From Coniferiporia sulphurascens (taxonomy: Eukaryota; Basidiomycota; Agaricomycetes; Hymenochaetales; Hymenochaetaceae): DNA of 64,000 nucleotides. Location of the stretch: contig NBBA01000008.1 of assembly GCA_002794785.1 (NCBI GenBank), positions 992,001-1,056,000 of the forward strand, given 5' to 3'. Under the pieces are notes generated by a model. That model was not told the origin of the DNA and made no database searches. It saw nothing but the letters and a program-made list of their open reading frames with translations. Shown one piece after another: positions 10,492-23,600 of this stretch. Positions within the stretch are counted from its first letter, which is position 1; every line of letters starts with the position of its first letter. The position numbers and the translations under genes were made by a program.

Positions 10492-13400
10492 ATGACATCC
10501 TATGCGCGTAGCCATGTATCCATGAGTCTCGCGCCAGGCGCGCACCCGCACTTCTCCGGCGGGGCCAGCCAACACATGCCTATCCACGGCCACGGCCAGC
10601 GGCGGCACAAATTCGTTGCTGACCTCTCGCAATGCCTCCTCGATTTCGTCGTCCAGCTACTCCCGACCGCGGAGGAACTTGCGGTCAAGGAGGATGTACG
10701 CAAACTCCTCGAGCGGCTCATCCGCACCATCGAACCCGACAGCCGCCTGCTCTCCTTCGGAAGTACCGCAAACGGCTTTAGCCTGCGTAACTCAGGTGTG
10801 TGAATCTCAATGCACACCGCCAGTTAGCGTATGTATTCACGCATGTGCCTGCTGTGCTTGACAGATATGGACCTGTGTTGCTTAATCGACTCGGAGGAGC
10901 GCTTGTCTGCTACAGATCTCGTCACGATGGTCGGAGACCTACTTGAGCGAGGTATATCACGTCCAGTATTTTTACGTCTCTCCCAGGCTCACATTACGGC
11001 TGCTTAGAAACTAAATTCCACGTGAAGCCGCTGCCGCACGCACGAATACCGATTGTAAAGCTGTCCTTGGACCCGTCGCCCGGTTTGCCTCTAGGCATCG
11101 CCTGCGACATAGGTTTTGAGAACAGGTTGGCACTGGAAAATACCCGACTATTGCTTTGTTATTCTATGGTGGACCCGACACGGGTGCGGACCCTTGTGTT
11201 GTTTCGTGAGTCGTTTTTGATCGTTTATTGTGACATCCACTGAATAAATCACCTTCCCTCTTAGTTAAAGTTTGGAGCAAACGGCGGTGCGCATAGATAC
11301 TTTGTGCATACAATCTGATATTGATGTTCCACAGGAAAATTAACTCGCCCTACCAGGGAACTCTGTCGTCTTACGGATATGTACTTTTGGTCATTTATTT
11401 TCTAGTTCACGTCAAGAACCCACCGGTTCTGCCTAATCTACAACAAATTCCTCCTCTGCGCCAGATACCTCCCGTGAGTTTGCTCGTGCATTTCGCAGAC
11501 GTTGTTTGTGTTGAGTCCTTTACAGGAAGAGTATCATATGGGAGATCGCAACATTTGGTTCTTCGATGACATAGAACTTCTTCGGCAGAGGTGGAACTCT
11601 TCTAACACCGAGTCTGTTGCTGAATTGTTAGTCGCCTGTGTTCAGTACTCTATCGCAAACTGACCTTAATGACAACAACAGATTAATTGAATTCTTTCGT
11701 TATTATGCACGAGATTTCTCGTATAATACTGGTGTCGCGTCTATCAGAGCTGGCCTCCTGAAGAAAGACGCCAAGGGCTGGCAGAACGATGCACGTAGAT
11801 CTACCTTCTACTTATGGACGCATTCATCTGACCTCTTCGCATAGACCGATCCCAGATACAAAGACGCTCGAGAGAGAAACCGTCTATGCATCGAAGTACG
11901 ATTTTTTTGTCAAACTCCTATCGTGTTTTCATGGGGCTGACATCGTGTAGGACCCCTTTGAAGTCGACTACAACGTAGCTCGATGTGTGACCAAAGATGG
12001 CCTTTACTTGGTACGATGCGAGATGCGCTGGCTCTGAATTCAGCTTCTGACCTGTGCGATAGATTCGCGGCGAATTCATGCGAGCAAGTCGGATATTGCA
12101 AGTTCGTCCCGAGCGCGCATATTATGCGCTGGCACAGCTGTGCGAAGAGCGCGATGAATCGGTTGTGAAGCTCACCGCAGCTCACAACACTCTTTACATC
12201 CCGCCGCGGTTATCCTTTCCACCGCAGACGCCCTACTCCATTGGAAGCAATTCCACCCGGCCCAACAGTACATCCGAAAGAGACAGGCTTTCGCCACCCC
12301 GTAAACCTCTTGAGGAAGACGTGCCGCCTGCGGCTTCGCCGCAGGACCATTCCAGGAACCCGCCAGAGCACATGGCCCCGAAGCGCTCTAAGTGGACCAG
12401 TCCTCCCCCGCCAGAAGCACCGGACGCGGACCGTAACTCTTTCGAAACTCGACTAGGATTCGGCCTCTCAATTGCTACCGCTGCGACTGACGCTCGCGAG
12501 CAAGAGAAGGCATATTTATCGTCATCGAGCAACAGCGAAATCTTGTCGGATGACGGCGACCTTCATTCTGATATTGCGTTAGACGACGACGTTAAGTCCG
12601 TGCGCTCTTTTACGGGTGTGCCGAGTGCACGGCTCCGTCCGGAACGTATCGATGAGGGAAGCGTTCCGTTCTCACCGTCATCGTCCGTTCCGTACCGTAT
12701 GTCGGACATGTTTGCCGCCGGTGGCCCCCTGTATATGGCTTACCAGCAGGGGAAGATTCGCTCGCAAGATGACTCAACTCCGACGCCAAATGTGCCTGCG
12801 AATGTCCTTGATTCCGCACGCGGGCGGCGGCAAGTTCGACTTCCGGGAGAGATGGGAACATCCCGTCCTCCTGTGTCTTATCCCGTGTTTCCGGGCGATA
12901 TTCGACAGCTCGGACTACCAGGCAAGTCTGATGGTCTGCGTCGTTCAAATTCAGGTCCCGCACGCGCGGGCAATATCACCGGTCCACGCATGCATATGCC
13001 ACTGTCAACAACACAGATGCAGCTGCCTTTCAATGTGCCCCTTCCGCCGTCACCTGTGCACACAATGTCGCACTCGCCATCATCATCACCAACGATTTAC
13101 TACGAGACAAATGCCCATCGGTCAGCAAGCGCGGCGTACACGAAATCGTCGGCATCACCGTCCCCATCTGTAAACCCACCTTCAATGTACCAGCAGCAGT
13201 ACTACGTCACACATCCACACGCCCAGGCGCAGGTGCAAGCATATGGGCAATCACACCAGGCGTCCAGAACCTCTTCGCCCGTGGCGGGAAGTGCAGGCGG
13301 CTCTCCGGTTTTGGAACGCCATGGAGGGAAGCTATACGACAGGGTGTCTGCGTCGCCAACAATGGGGCCGCCCTCGCCGTCGGCGACGCGCCCGGTGCAT

Positions 13401-14513
13401 GCACACACCCATTCCAGCTCGACCATTGTCGGTCCGCGGACGCCCGCTTCATCATCCTTCACGCTCGTTCAAATCCAAACGCAGTCCGCAGCCGGCTCAC
13501 GATCCCTGCAGTCATCGCCCACTGACTCACCGTCCCCCACTCACACTTCATTCGTCCGTCTCCCGGCTGTTTCTCCTCACCTTTCTACGTCTCCGCGGCC
13601 TTCTGCCTCGGCAACTCATATGCCTTCATCTCGCCCCCTTCCACAACACAACTCCCCTCAGTCCTCCCCGCACCTCTCATCGGGTCTTCCCCATACTGCA
13701 CAACGACAGTCACAGTCGCACATGCACTCTCAAATGACCCATCCCGGCCTTGGCCTCTCAACTACAACAGGCGCACCACTCACGTTTGACCTGGCGAGCC
13801 CGGCCGTCTCACCTGTATCATCGGTTTCTGCGAGCTCTCACGGCGGCTCCTTGTGTGGATCCGTTTCTGTTGCATCCGTCTCGGCGGAGTCGATATACTC
13901 CGGTGGCTCGGAGTCTCCTGTGTCGTCAACGTCTCCACGTACGGCGGACCTTAGCTCACCGCATCCACCATCACCCGAGAGGGGAATTTTTAGAGGGCGC
14001 GTGTACGAGGACCAGGATCAACACTCACATGATCTTTCTCAAAACCATTACGATGACGTGCATCGCCAGGGCAAACACCATTCATTTGTGCTGCCGTTAT
14101 CCGGAAGGACGGTGGTACCTGTCCGGGCACGAGTTCTACTGGCCTCGGGACGCGAAGACACAAGAGCAGGAGAAAGGGCGGATAGAGCGGGTCGAGACGA
14201 AGCCTCTTTGTCTCTCCGTGGTCTGCAGTCTCCTAAAACGCATCCTTCGCCTCCACCATCAAATGAGATACTGGAGGGTGTGGGACAGTACGGAACTGTC
14301 AATGTCGCGCCGTCCGCAACGCCGCCGTTGGAAACTGAGGACGTTGCGTCTGCTGTCAAATTAGATGAACTGCATACCCGGAGGGGCATGTCGAACTCTA
14401 AACTACTGGATTCGGAGGAGTGCGAACTGAGCGAGGATGTATGCAAATTGGCGGAGGGGAACGAACACTCAGAGACGTCTGTCTGCCCATCACTCACGGT
14501 CTCGAGCCTCTAG
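10492..14513 (+). CDS. Cid1/TUT-family terminal nucleotidyltransferase with long disordered tail
   Basis: Non-canonical poly(A)/poly(U) polymerase that adds nucleotides to RNA 3' ends. Ten exons: 10492-10795, 10865-10951, 11008-11205, 11265-11286, 11335-11473, 11526-11626, 11682-11790, 11845-11895, 11951-12010 and 12063-14513; 1173 aa. The nucleotidyltransferase core has the G-S motif FGSTANGFSLRNSDMDLC, with catalytic Asp at residues 102 and 104 and a third Asp at 164 (GIACDIGFEN). The PAP-associated domain follows (IEFFRYYARDFSYNTGVAS, then RERNRLCIEDPFEVDYNVAR). From about residue 440 to the end the protein is a Ser/Pro/His/Gln-rich, presumably disordered tail of over 700 residues encoded in one exon. 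The sequence does not settle U versus A preference. The intron at 11791-11844 needs a GC donor: retaining it ends translation at TAG, and the GT nearby puts the conserved segment out of frame. The start is the first in-frame ATG. Confidence 0.9.
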
Positions 14514-16400
14514 GACATCTGATTTCGAGCGAACGATAACTTTCAGCCAAGCTCTCACTATAAACAATATACTACACTACCAATCCGCCTCCTCGTCATG
14601 CATCCGTTCCAAGGGTTTTATCTCGGTCGTAAGTCTAGTTTGGCTTTCGGCTTCACAATCTACCCATAACGGTAGACAATCAATCGGTCCTCGCTTGGCC
14701 TTGTACTATATTTTTACTTGACCTAGTCGGACGAAGGAGGCGAGTCAGAGAGGTGTGTAAGCGGTGTGCGTAACCCACGCCGGGAATTAACGAAGTTGTT
14801 TAGAGGAAGGGGGAGAGGGGGAAACCGAACACAACGTTCGGGATTGGGGAAGACCCAGGTCGAACTCGGCGGCTGCTTTCTTTGGTGCATCTAGACTGTT
14901 CGTTGGTCCATGTCTATCACCCTTCTCTCGTATCGCTCCCAACTTTGTCAAATCACAAATCTACTGCAATGCTCTACGTAGCTTTCGGTGGCTCCCATGT
15001 TTAACGGTCTAACGCATGTATTGCACGCACTATAATAATGCTCATAAATGCTGCAGGCACGATGTTTGCGGACACCGTGGTGACATATTACCGATCATAC
15101 TTAATCGCCCACTAGTTGTGGCTCGTCCTATAAGCGTGGCGTCGGCGGATTTTCGGAAGGAAAGGGCTAGCCTTGTGCTTACTCGACGTCTGAGGCTAAA
15201 CACACGCGCCTTTCCCGAGCACTCGGCTCGCGATACTTCTCGATCCACCTTGATCCACCCTGTTCTACCGTTTCTACCGTGACAGTATAGAGGGCGGGTA
15301 TACTCCGGGCAAGAAGTGTGATCGCCAGAGACCCGGGAAGGTACTCCCTTGGCGCTTTCAAGTTAGGTTCTAAAAATGCGAGCGGGCTGACAAAGAGGAT
15401 ATACTGTATGCGCAGGGAGATAAGCTCGGGCGGCCAAAGTCCATCATTGCCAGATATTGCAAACTTTTTGGGATTTGTGCCCTATTATCCGGTACAAGGT
15501 GGCAAACAACGTGTTGATCCTGCTGCGCGGGCGTTTGAGAAGGGCAAGTCGACATTTTGGTGACGGGCACATTAACAACAAAGATGGAAGTTGTTTGTGA
15601 CCCACATACATCTACCAGGAGAGGAGCTGTGCCAATGATAGAAGACGAGAAGACAGGAGAGGAGGGACGAGGCCTCAAGAGTCAAGACTCGTGGTGAGGG
15701 GAACTGGGCTGCGGATATACGAAGCTTGTATCGCTTGTCACGTTCCGTATGTGTTCCGTGGCTTTATGTTAAACCCTACTGGCGTCCTAATTAGAAGTGA
15801 AGCCACTATGGGATAATCTGCCAACACGAGGCGACAAACCTCTTAAAATGAGAAATCTGACTGATTGATTTGTTCCAATTCATTATGTTACCCAATGCGG
15901 AAATTTTCGTAATCGGATTACTTAGCAGATGAGTAGACTTGATAAACCGGAAGTGTGTGTAGGTCTGTATAAAGTCGTATGATCAGTGTGAATGGCTGAT
16001 AGTGGGCTTCTTAAAGGCGGTACTAATGTGTTCTATTTGATACGATCGATGCTTGAACTGCCTTGAGGAAAGATGATTACTGCACTGACCGGAGACTATG
16101 AAGGTTGACGGCGCACAATTAATTCAGATATCTGCCTTTCTGAGCCCAGGCACGAAAACGTGCGGCCACTATTAGCAAATACCGCGTTTTGTTGCACACA
16201 GCTAAGCTTCAATTGTGGTCCATCGCCACCTCGTGACAAGCTTCTTTTTATAAACCACTAGACAGATAGAGGGATGAGATAAGGCGAGGAACCCGGTCGA
16301 GCAGCCTCAAAATAATGGCCCGTCGTCACGACACGAGAAGTGAGAAGTAGCTCGGAAAGCTAGGGATACAGATCGATAAACTGGAGTGGGACATGGGCTT
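14514..16400. other. Intergenic spacer, 1.9 kb, between convergent genes
   Basis: Lies between the 3' ends of the terminal transferase (plus) and LSM7 (minus), so it should hold two 3' UTRs. Open frames are short (up to about 100 codons) and look random. No repeat, RNA gene or mobile-element signature was recognised. It is larger than expected for convergent 3' ends alone. Confidence 0.5.
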
Positions 16401-16985
16401 TCATTGCTGCTCGGCGAATGGGTTGTCGATTTCCGCGGAGCCATCGACAGGACTGAGTAGAGTTATAGTGGGTCCGCGCAGCACAACAAGCCCTAACGTG
16501 CGTGTATGCTGCTCCGGTTCTGATAAAAACACCAATACAACGTCCCTAGCGTCAGCGAAGGTAGCTAGTGAGCGAAAAAAAAGACTGGGCCCACCCTGGA
16601 ATTGCTCCTCGACCTCATCCAGTACAAGGTTGAGCAGCTGGTCAAAGCCTTTCAGAATCCCTGTCACTGTTAACAAATGAGAATACAATAACGCGCACGT
16701 TGTGCCCTTTGTCAGCAACACATGAAGTGAGGGGAGATGAATAAACATTGACCTTCACGTCCGCCAGTGAATTTGACGCGGACACGCTCGTTCATATACT
16801 TCTGGAGGTCGAGAATCGCCTCTCGCTTCGGCTTATCCATCGTAGGCTGTGGACCTTGCTGACCGCCGCGTCCGCCCCTCATCCCGCCCGAGCCCCGCAT
16901 TCCACCCTTTGCTGCGCCACGGCCCTGTGTCGCGGTGAATGGGCCAGTCAGGCGGAGGTAAACGCGTGCTCACCTTGTCCGCCAT
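16401..16985 (-). CDS. LSM7: U6 snRNA-associated Sm-like protein LSm7
   Basis: Subunit of the LSm2-8 ring (U6 snRNA, splicing) and the LSm1-7 ring (binds oligoadenylated or U-tailed mRNA and promotes decapping). Four exons: 16985-16974 (12 nt, encoding MADK), 16924-16753, 16666-16595 and 16519-16401; 124 aa. A Gly/Arg-rich N-terminus (GGMRGSGGMRGGRGG) precedes the Sm fold. Sm1 covers ILDLQKYMNERVRVKFTGGR and VTGILKGFDQLLNLVLDEV; Sm2 is RTLGLVVLRGPTITLLSP. The C-terminus is EIDNPFAEQQ. The third intron (16520-16594) has an alternative acceptor that would insert unrelated residues; the chosen one gives the family-like EEQFQEPEQHTRTLG. It shares a 344-bp divergent promoter with the importin beta gene. 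Confidence 0.94.
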
Positions 16986-17329
16986 CGATAGACAATGGAA
17001 GAGAAGAAAAAGTTATTGTTATCCGTCCTTGAAATCGGTCGTCAGGCGCCTCGTTATTCGAAGAATTAAGGGCTGGATTTATTTGACACAGAGATCGAGC
17101 TTGCAAGGACCACAGACTGTGGTTCCGGGGCCAGGCCAGTAGTCACGTCACGTCACGTTCAAAAAATGAGTGACCGTGTCGCCCCTTTGCCCTCGCTTTA
17201 GACTCTCTCCTTTACGACCAGCTGCACGTCCACGCCGCTTTCAGCACTTGAGGTGGTGCAAAATTCGCGCAAATATTTGTTGATTTATATTTTACAAACG
17301 AGTTTTAACGGAACACGACAACATACGCC
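16986..17329. promoter_or_regulatory. Divergent promoter LSM7 / KAP95 with tandem CACGTCA
   Basis: 344 bp separate the two start codons. At 17142-17159 lies GTCACGTCACGTCACGTT, overlapping ACGTCA units of the CRE/bZIP-site type, roughly mid-way between the genes. The motif is seen; bidirectional control is inferred. Confidence 0.45.
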
Positions 17330-20300
17330 ATGAATGCCGCCGAGTTACTCACGAATTCGCTTTCGCCAGGTGCGTACCGCTTTCTCTTTCTGCGCGTCCC
17401 CGTCCCCCAGCTCGCCGGATTTGGCTGATGTTCCCATTTTGAAGTTGCGGCGACGCGTCAAGAAGCGACAGCACAACTAGAGGCCGCCGCGAGGGACAAT
17501 TATGTGCGTGATCATGCTATTGCGTTCTGTTCACTCTAGACGTTGGGACTCGGATTGACGTGCTTTACAGCCTGCGTATCTTGTCACGCTTTCATCAGAG
17601 CTTGCAAATGAAGCTCAGACTATCACCATCCGTAATGCGGCCGGTATCGCGCTCAAGAACGCGTTGAGTGCTCGTGTATGTGCCTTTCCATTGCTTCCGC
17701 ATATTGGTGCTGAATTTTAATCTTCAAGGAATCCTCCCGTCAACAAGAATACACGAGCCGGTGGCTGGCGCTCCCTGCGGAACCGAAGAATAAGGTCAAA
17801 CAGGAGGCTTTGATGACTCTCGGCTCGAACATGCACAAAGCTGGTGGTGTTGCCGCTCAGGTCGTCGCTGCAATTGCTGCTGTGGAACTACCAGATAATC
17901 AATGGCCAGAAGTCATCGAGATTCTGCTTCGATTCATGGACAATTCCGAGAATGTGAACTTAAGAATCGCCACCCTTCAGGCGATCGGATATATCTGCGA
18001 ATCCATCGTGCGTAGACCCCGTGCCTGCTTGCCAACTCGTGTCTTGTCTGATCTTCTTCTAGAAACCCGATATTTTGAGCGTGCGTTCTAATGAGATCTT
18101 GACTGCCGTAATCCATGGCGCTCGTAAGGAGGAGGCCTCGACTGAGGTTCAACTTGCCGCTATCGGTGCTCTTTACAATTCATTAGAGTTCGTGCGCGAC
18201 AACTTCGAGCGTGAGGTGCGCAAATAGGATCACTTGATCTTTAACGTCTTGCTTACGTCCTCCCAGGGCGAACGTAATTATATTATGCAGGTTGTGTGCG
18301 AGGCAACGCAGAATCCGTCCGTGACCGTGCAGGTCGGCGCGTTTGAATGTCTTGTTCGTATAATGAGTCTTTATTATGACAAGATGGCATTCTATATGGA
18401 ACGTGCACTCTTCGGGGTGAGTCTTCTATATATAAACCTGATATCACGAGCGCTAATATCTAGTATTGATTAGTTGACTGTCCTGGGTATGAAACATCCT
18501 GAAGAAAACATTGCCTTGCAAGCAGTCGAGTTTTGGTCGACTGTATGCGAGGAGGAGATTGAGTTAGCCATCGAAGCCGCGGAGGTGTGCACGATATTTT
18601 TTTTTAAATACATGGAGAGACCTTGACTCACCTGACTCGTTTTCTCAGGCCGCGGAATACGGTGAACCACCGGAGACGGAGTCGAAGAACTTCGCGAAAA
18701 TTGCCCTTCCTGAAATCATACCTGTCCTGCTCGGTCTTTTAACTCACCAGGATGAAGATGCTGACGAGGACGAGTGGAATGTGTCTATGGCAGCGGGCAC
18801 CTGTCTGTCGCTCCTTGCACAAACCGTTGCCGATGCGATTGTGCCTGCCGTAATTCCATTTATTGAAGCAAACATCAAGGCACAGGATTGGCGCCAACGC
18901 GAAGCGGCTGTGATGACGTTCGGTTCGATTCTCGATGGACCAGACCCAACGGTGCTCACGCCGCTTGTCACGCAAGCGCTGCCAATACTTATCGAAATGA
19001 CACGCGATGAGAACCTCCTCGTAAAGGATACTGTTGCGTGGACACTCGGGCGCATTTGTGACCTTCTCATTGTTGCGCTCAAACCTGATGAACACCTTCA
19101 TCCGCTCGTTTCTGCACTCGTTTCCTCGCTCGATGATAGACCACGCATCGTTGCGAATTGCTGCTGGGCGCTTATGAACCTCAGCGACCAGCTCGGCTCT
19201 TATTACGAAGAAGAGGGCGGTCCGGCGAGCAGCGGTCCACTCACTCCCTACTACGAGGGCATTGTAAATGCCCTGCTCAGGGTTACCGACGGGTTCGTGC
19301 TAACTCTCTTTTCTCCGATGAGCCTGTTATTAATTAAGATACAGTACCGGCAACGAATCCAATTTCCGCACGTCTGCGTATGAAGCGTTAGCGTCGTATG
19401 TCACTCACGCCGGCCCCGAGTCGATTACTGTGGTTCAGAACACTGCACTTGCCGTTCTGTCTCGAATGGAACAGTTGCTAACCATGCAGAACCAGTTACT
19501 CGGGATTGACGACCGCAACAACTGGAATGAGTTGCAGAGCAACCTCTGCAGTGTCTTAATCGTGCGTTTACTTTTAAACTTTTTCAGCGGAGAAAGACGC
19601 TAAGATTGCGCATACAATACAGAGTGTGGTCCGCAAGCTGGGTGAAGGCATTGAACCTTTAGCGAATCAGATCATGACTGTCCTGCTGGGTCTCATTCAG
19701 TCCATTAAAACTTCAACTGTATTGGAGGATGCTTTCTTGGTTGTGGGCACTATGGCGGCCGCGCTTGAAGTCAAGTTCTCGCCGTACATTCAAGCATTTC
19801 TGCCGTTCCTGTACCCTGCGCTCAAGTCACATGAGGATACCCAGTTGTGCACGGTTGCGGTGGGCGTAATCGGCGACATTGCCCGTGCCCTCGGCGAGCA
19901 GAGCGTACAATATGCGGGCGCATTTATGCAGGTTCTGCTCGAAAGTTTGTCGAGTGAGGCGCTTAATCGTAACGTTAAAATACCAATACTCTCGTGTTTC
20001 GGTGATATTGCACTTGCGATCGGTCCGGGCTTCGAGCCGTACCTCGATCACACCATGAATGTCCTTCGACAGGCCGGTTCCATTATGCCGAATCCCGTGA
20101 GTGCGCAGCTCGAAGCGTGAAAAGTAGTGGCTGACAACTGACTTGTGCAGATGGACTACGAGCTGGTGGATTATGTTTCTCAGCTCCGCGAGGGGATCCT
20201 CGAAGCTTACACGGGTATTGTGACAGGCTTCAAGAACACTGATAAGGGTACGCCATTTATGCACTTGGAGATCATACACATCATTTCACACATATCACTC

Positions 20301-20627
20301 CACACAGCACAACTTCTGCTTCCTTACGTGCAATCAATTTTGGAACTCGTGCAACGCTGTCTTGCCGACGAAGAACGGCCCGAGTCCGTCGTGAGACTCT
20401 CCATGGGCCTCGTGGGCGATCTTGCGGATAGTTTCCCGAACGGCCAGATTAAACAGTACCTTCTGGTGGAGTGGTTGGCTCAGGCTCTTCGCCAAAAGAC
20501 AAGATTGTCTACTGAGACGAAGAAAACAGTCCGTTGGGCTCGCGAGGCAAGTCTTAACTTAGTAATAGATGAGTGCTTGGTTGACTGATTTCGTACAATC
20601 TAGATGGTGAAACGAGCAACGGCATAG
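17330..20627 (+). CDS. KAP95: Importin subunit beta-1 (karyopherin beta)
   Basis: Nuclear import receptor that carries importin-alpha/cargo through the nuclear pore and releases it on binding Ran-GTP. Thirteen exons: 17330-17369, 17445-17503, 17571-17675, 17729-18007, 18063-18215, 18267-18416, 18474-18584, 18649-19292, 19345-19561, 19623-20096, 20151-20247, 20308-20546 and 20604-20627. All phases close and give 863 aa, close to yeast Kap95 (861). The importin-beta N-terminal domain occupies roughly residues 20-100 ([16 protein letters not shown]). HEAT repeats fill the rest, with the acidic loop DEDADEDEW and motifs such as [18 protein letters not shown] and [20 protein letters not shown]. 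The last intron begins with GAG|GCAAGT, a textbook GC donor. Splicing it gives the C-terminus WAREMVKRATA; retaining it gives [13 protein letters not shown] and a stop at 20588. Confidence 0.96.
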
Positions 20628-23600
20628 ACGAGAGGCTACTTTTTTCTTTTCTTCTTTCAATGTTCTCTGAACTCTTATCTGTTTTCTTTCTCTCTCTCAT
20701 CGTTATGGCACTTTTCACGCTATATCCTGCACTCATCATCATACCCTCTGACGGAGGGCTCATTCAACACGGCCGCAATTATTGCAATTTCCAATCTGCA
20801 TGTAGTAGAATGTCAGCGTCAACGTGGGCAACGTTGTACCGCACTGCGCATCTAATCTCTCTTCAGTTTCTTTACACTTCTCGTCCGGCCTTATTCTCGT
20901 TCCTTAGCCATTGTGTAGCGTTCATCCCGTGTTGCTTTTCTCCTGCTTACCTACCTCTTCCTACCTACATACTTCTGCAGGAGCTCTCTTTTGCTTTTAC
21001 CTTTTGCGCCAATGAATATTTTTTTCTTCTGCTTTTCCTTGTGCATCCGTTTTGGCCACTCTTAACTTTGGGATTGTTTGGGGATATGGCCATGACCGTG
21101 ACAAAATTACGACTCTCGCTCCGATTTTCATTCTGTCTTCCCGAGCCAGGGCGTCCATCACACCCAAATTTCTTTGGTAACCCGACTTCCGTATGCCAAC
21201 TCGTCGTTTGCTCTCCTTCACGATTAGTTTCACATCATCCCCGCCTCAAGTCACTGCAATAACATGTACCTACTAGCCCGTTCCTGTCGACTCCCCAGCA
21301 ATTCTTTTTTTTTCGGTCACGTCTTTGTCTTATTTTTCCTGTTATTTCTATTTTGTCTCCCCTGCCAAATCAAAGGTTTGTTATCAATTACTATGTTTCC
21401 CAAAAACCAACGCAGCCTCAAATTCTGCTTGGGCAAGTTGTAAAATCAAGAATCCCTTGCGAGCACACTAGTATTGTAATTTACTAGCCACTTCAATTGA
21501 CATTAGTCTTACTGTCGCGGCGGAAAGCCATTTGCTGGCGATCTACAGTATGTACGCGCGCAATCCCCCCCATTCCCCCCTCAAGAAAGTGTCCAAGTCC
21601 GACAAACGGCGACAGCACCCGGAAGTTCCGTGTGGATGCTCTGATCACAACGATCTCCGTCGACGTTTCTGGCTTCTGAACGTGTGATAGGTCGGGATAT
21701 ATGCGCTACTCAAGATTGGAAGTTACTGTAGTAGTACTTATGGCCACAGAAGTTCGCGGTTGCGTGTGCAGTCGGACCCCTCGATTTGGATGGAGATTGA
21801 TGGAAGGGTTTTCATATGCAACGCATGGGATTATGCCATGGCTCTGTTATATCGGATGATTTGGTGGACACAAATCCCTATGCAAAACATGAGGTCATGA
21901 AATTGAGGGAGATTCAAATCAAGGGGTTCGACTGTGATTCACAATTCGGGTGCTGTTCTGTTTCTTCGCGGGAACGTCATATGTAGGGGGAAAAGGAGGG
22001 TTGATGTACCATGTGGCAATTCGATAAAATTTCCTGAGGTGGACAGCCTATCATCCAGCGGCTATGATTGTTTCCGTTCCGGATGAATGTCATGTTCCGT
22101 AAAACCGGTCGTGTAGTACGCCTCGCATACAATTCACTTCTGTGGTCTCTTTCAGGAGGGATACACTGTCACATGCCTATCCTCTTTGCATCCGACATTC
22201 CGGGGGGTCTCCGGAATTGTTTTATATATTCTTGGCCAACGAGTAGGGGCGGCACCCTGGTTTTCTGCGGATGACTAGGAGGGTCAGCTCTGGTTAAAAG
22301 GAAATTCCCGGCGTCCCCCTCCTACCCCTCGTGTACACGACAATCTTCGAGCGCGTGCGTGGGTTTTAGAAACTTGAAGCCGGTTACCCTAAGCAAGGTG
22401 AACCTAACGACAGGGACGAGGTGTGGGACAAGGAGGTTTTGAGGGTTATTCGATCCCGGTGTCGGCTTAGCCAGGGAGTCGACAAATAATAATACCATCC
22501 ATGATGCCATCCAGCCGAAATCAGGATCAGAGTCGGAAATCAGAGTAGTGGATGGGTGGAGCATGAGGTCAGAGTCCGTTGCCATCGAGAAGGCTCAGGC
22601 GGTGGTAAGGTTTTAGCATGTCCTGTACTAAATAAATTATGAAATAATACTCTATACTTTATTTCGGACACCCATGAAACGCTGGTCGTTTAGTTGCGTG
22701 TCCCAAGAGCTGAAGGAGAGTGGGGCGGCTCGACAGATTGGGGTATGCTTGACCACGCAGGGTGGGGCAAGAGGGGAGAGGGGGGAGATGGGAGGATGGA
22801 AGGATGTCCAGCAACAGGGGAAACGTGCCCGTTTGACTGTCGTCGAGTACCGTATGATGGCGTTATTTCGACATGGGATTGGGGGAGAGGACCAAACACT
22901 TTTTCGAGCTCTCAACTCGTTCCGGCGAGGAAGGAGTTCTTTTTTTTTCAAGTGTATATTTGGTTAACGCCCTGGTCGCTATAACCCCCACACATCAATG
23001 GATGCACAGAGTCCCGCCAGCATCTTGGCGCGATTATCCCATACAGGATGTACAGCTGGACCCGTAAGGCGGGCTATATTGAATGGTATACATAGCTTTC
23101 ATAGACGCGTAACTCCGACGATATAAGCCTCGGGTACTCTTCCGATCCATGCTGGTTTTTATTTGCTCGCGATTTATTGCTATAATGCTGGGAAGTGACT
23201 TTATCCCGCGGGTAACACGACATAGCCCCGAGCTGTTGCTGCCATGAAACTGGATATCTCGCGTCAGGCGCGGTAGAGCAAGCAAGTCGATATTAATAAA
23301 CAGTGCTCGTATCTTTTTCAGATGATCTTAGATGCTTGTAGCACATTTCGACCGTCGATTCGGATCCTGTCTTCCGGACGCCCAAATTCCCGGAGTTAAC
23401 GGCGTGTTTGATGTGATTGCGAAAGTCGGTATACTTATGACGGCTGTAATTGTGGAAAAATGATATGTACAAACCGTATTTGAGAGGCCGAGTAGATACC
23501 CATGGTCCGAGTACACTGGGTTGCTCGGGAGACGTTTGATGATAAATGCTAGTTGAGTTTTGCGTCAGAACTTGAAACAGCCTATCCGGTCGGTAATATC

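Noticed and set aside
20660..21262. 200-codon open frame after importin beta
   Set aside because: Its composition follows the T/C-rich 3' UTR (Phe/Leu/Ser-rich), no domain is seen, and it begins 33 bases after the importin beta stop.
22674..22984. Overlapping frames of about 95 codons on both strands
   Set aside because: Several frames are open together, as expected from low stop-codon density in G-rich sequence, and none resembles a protein.
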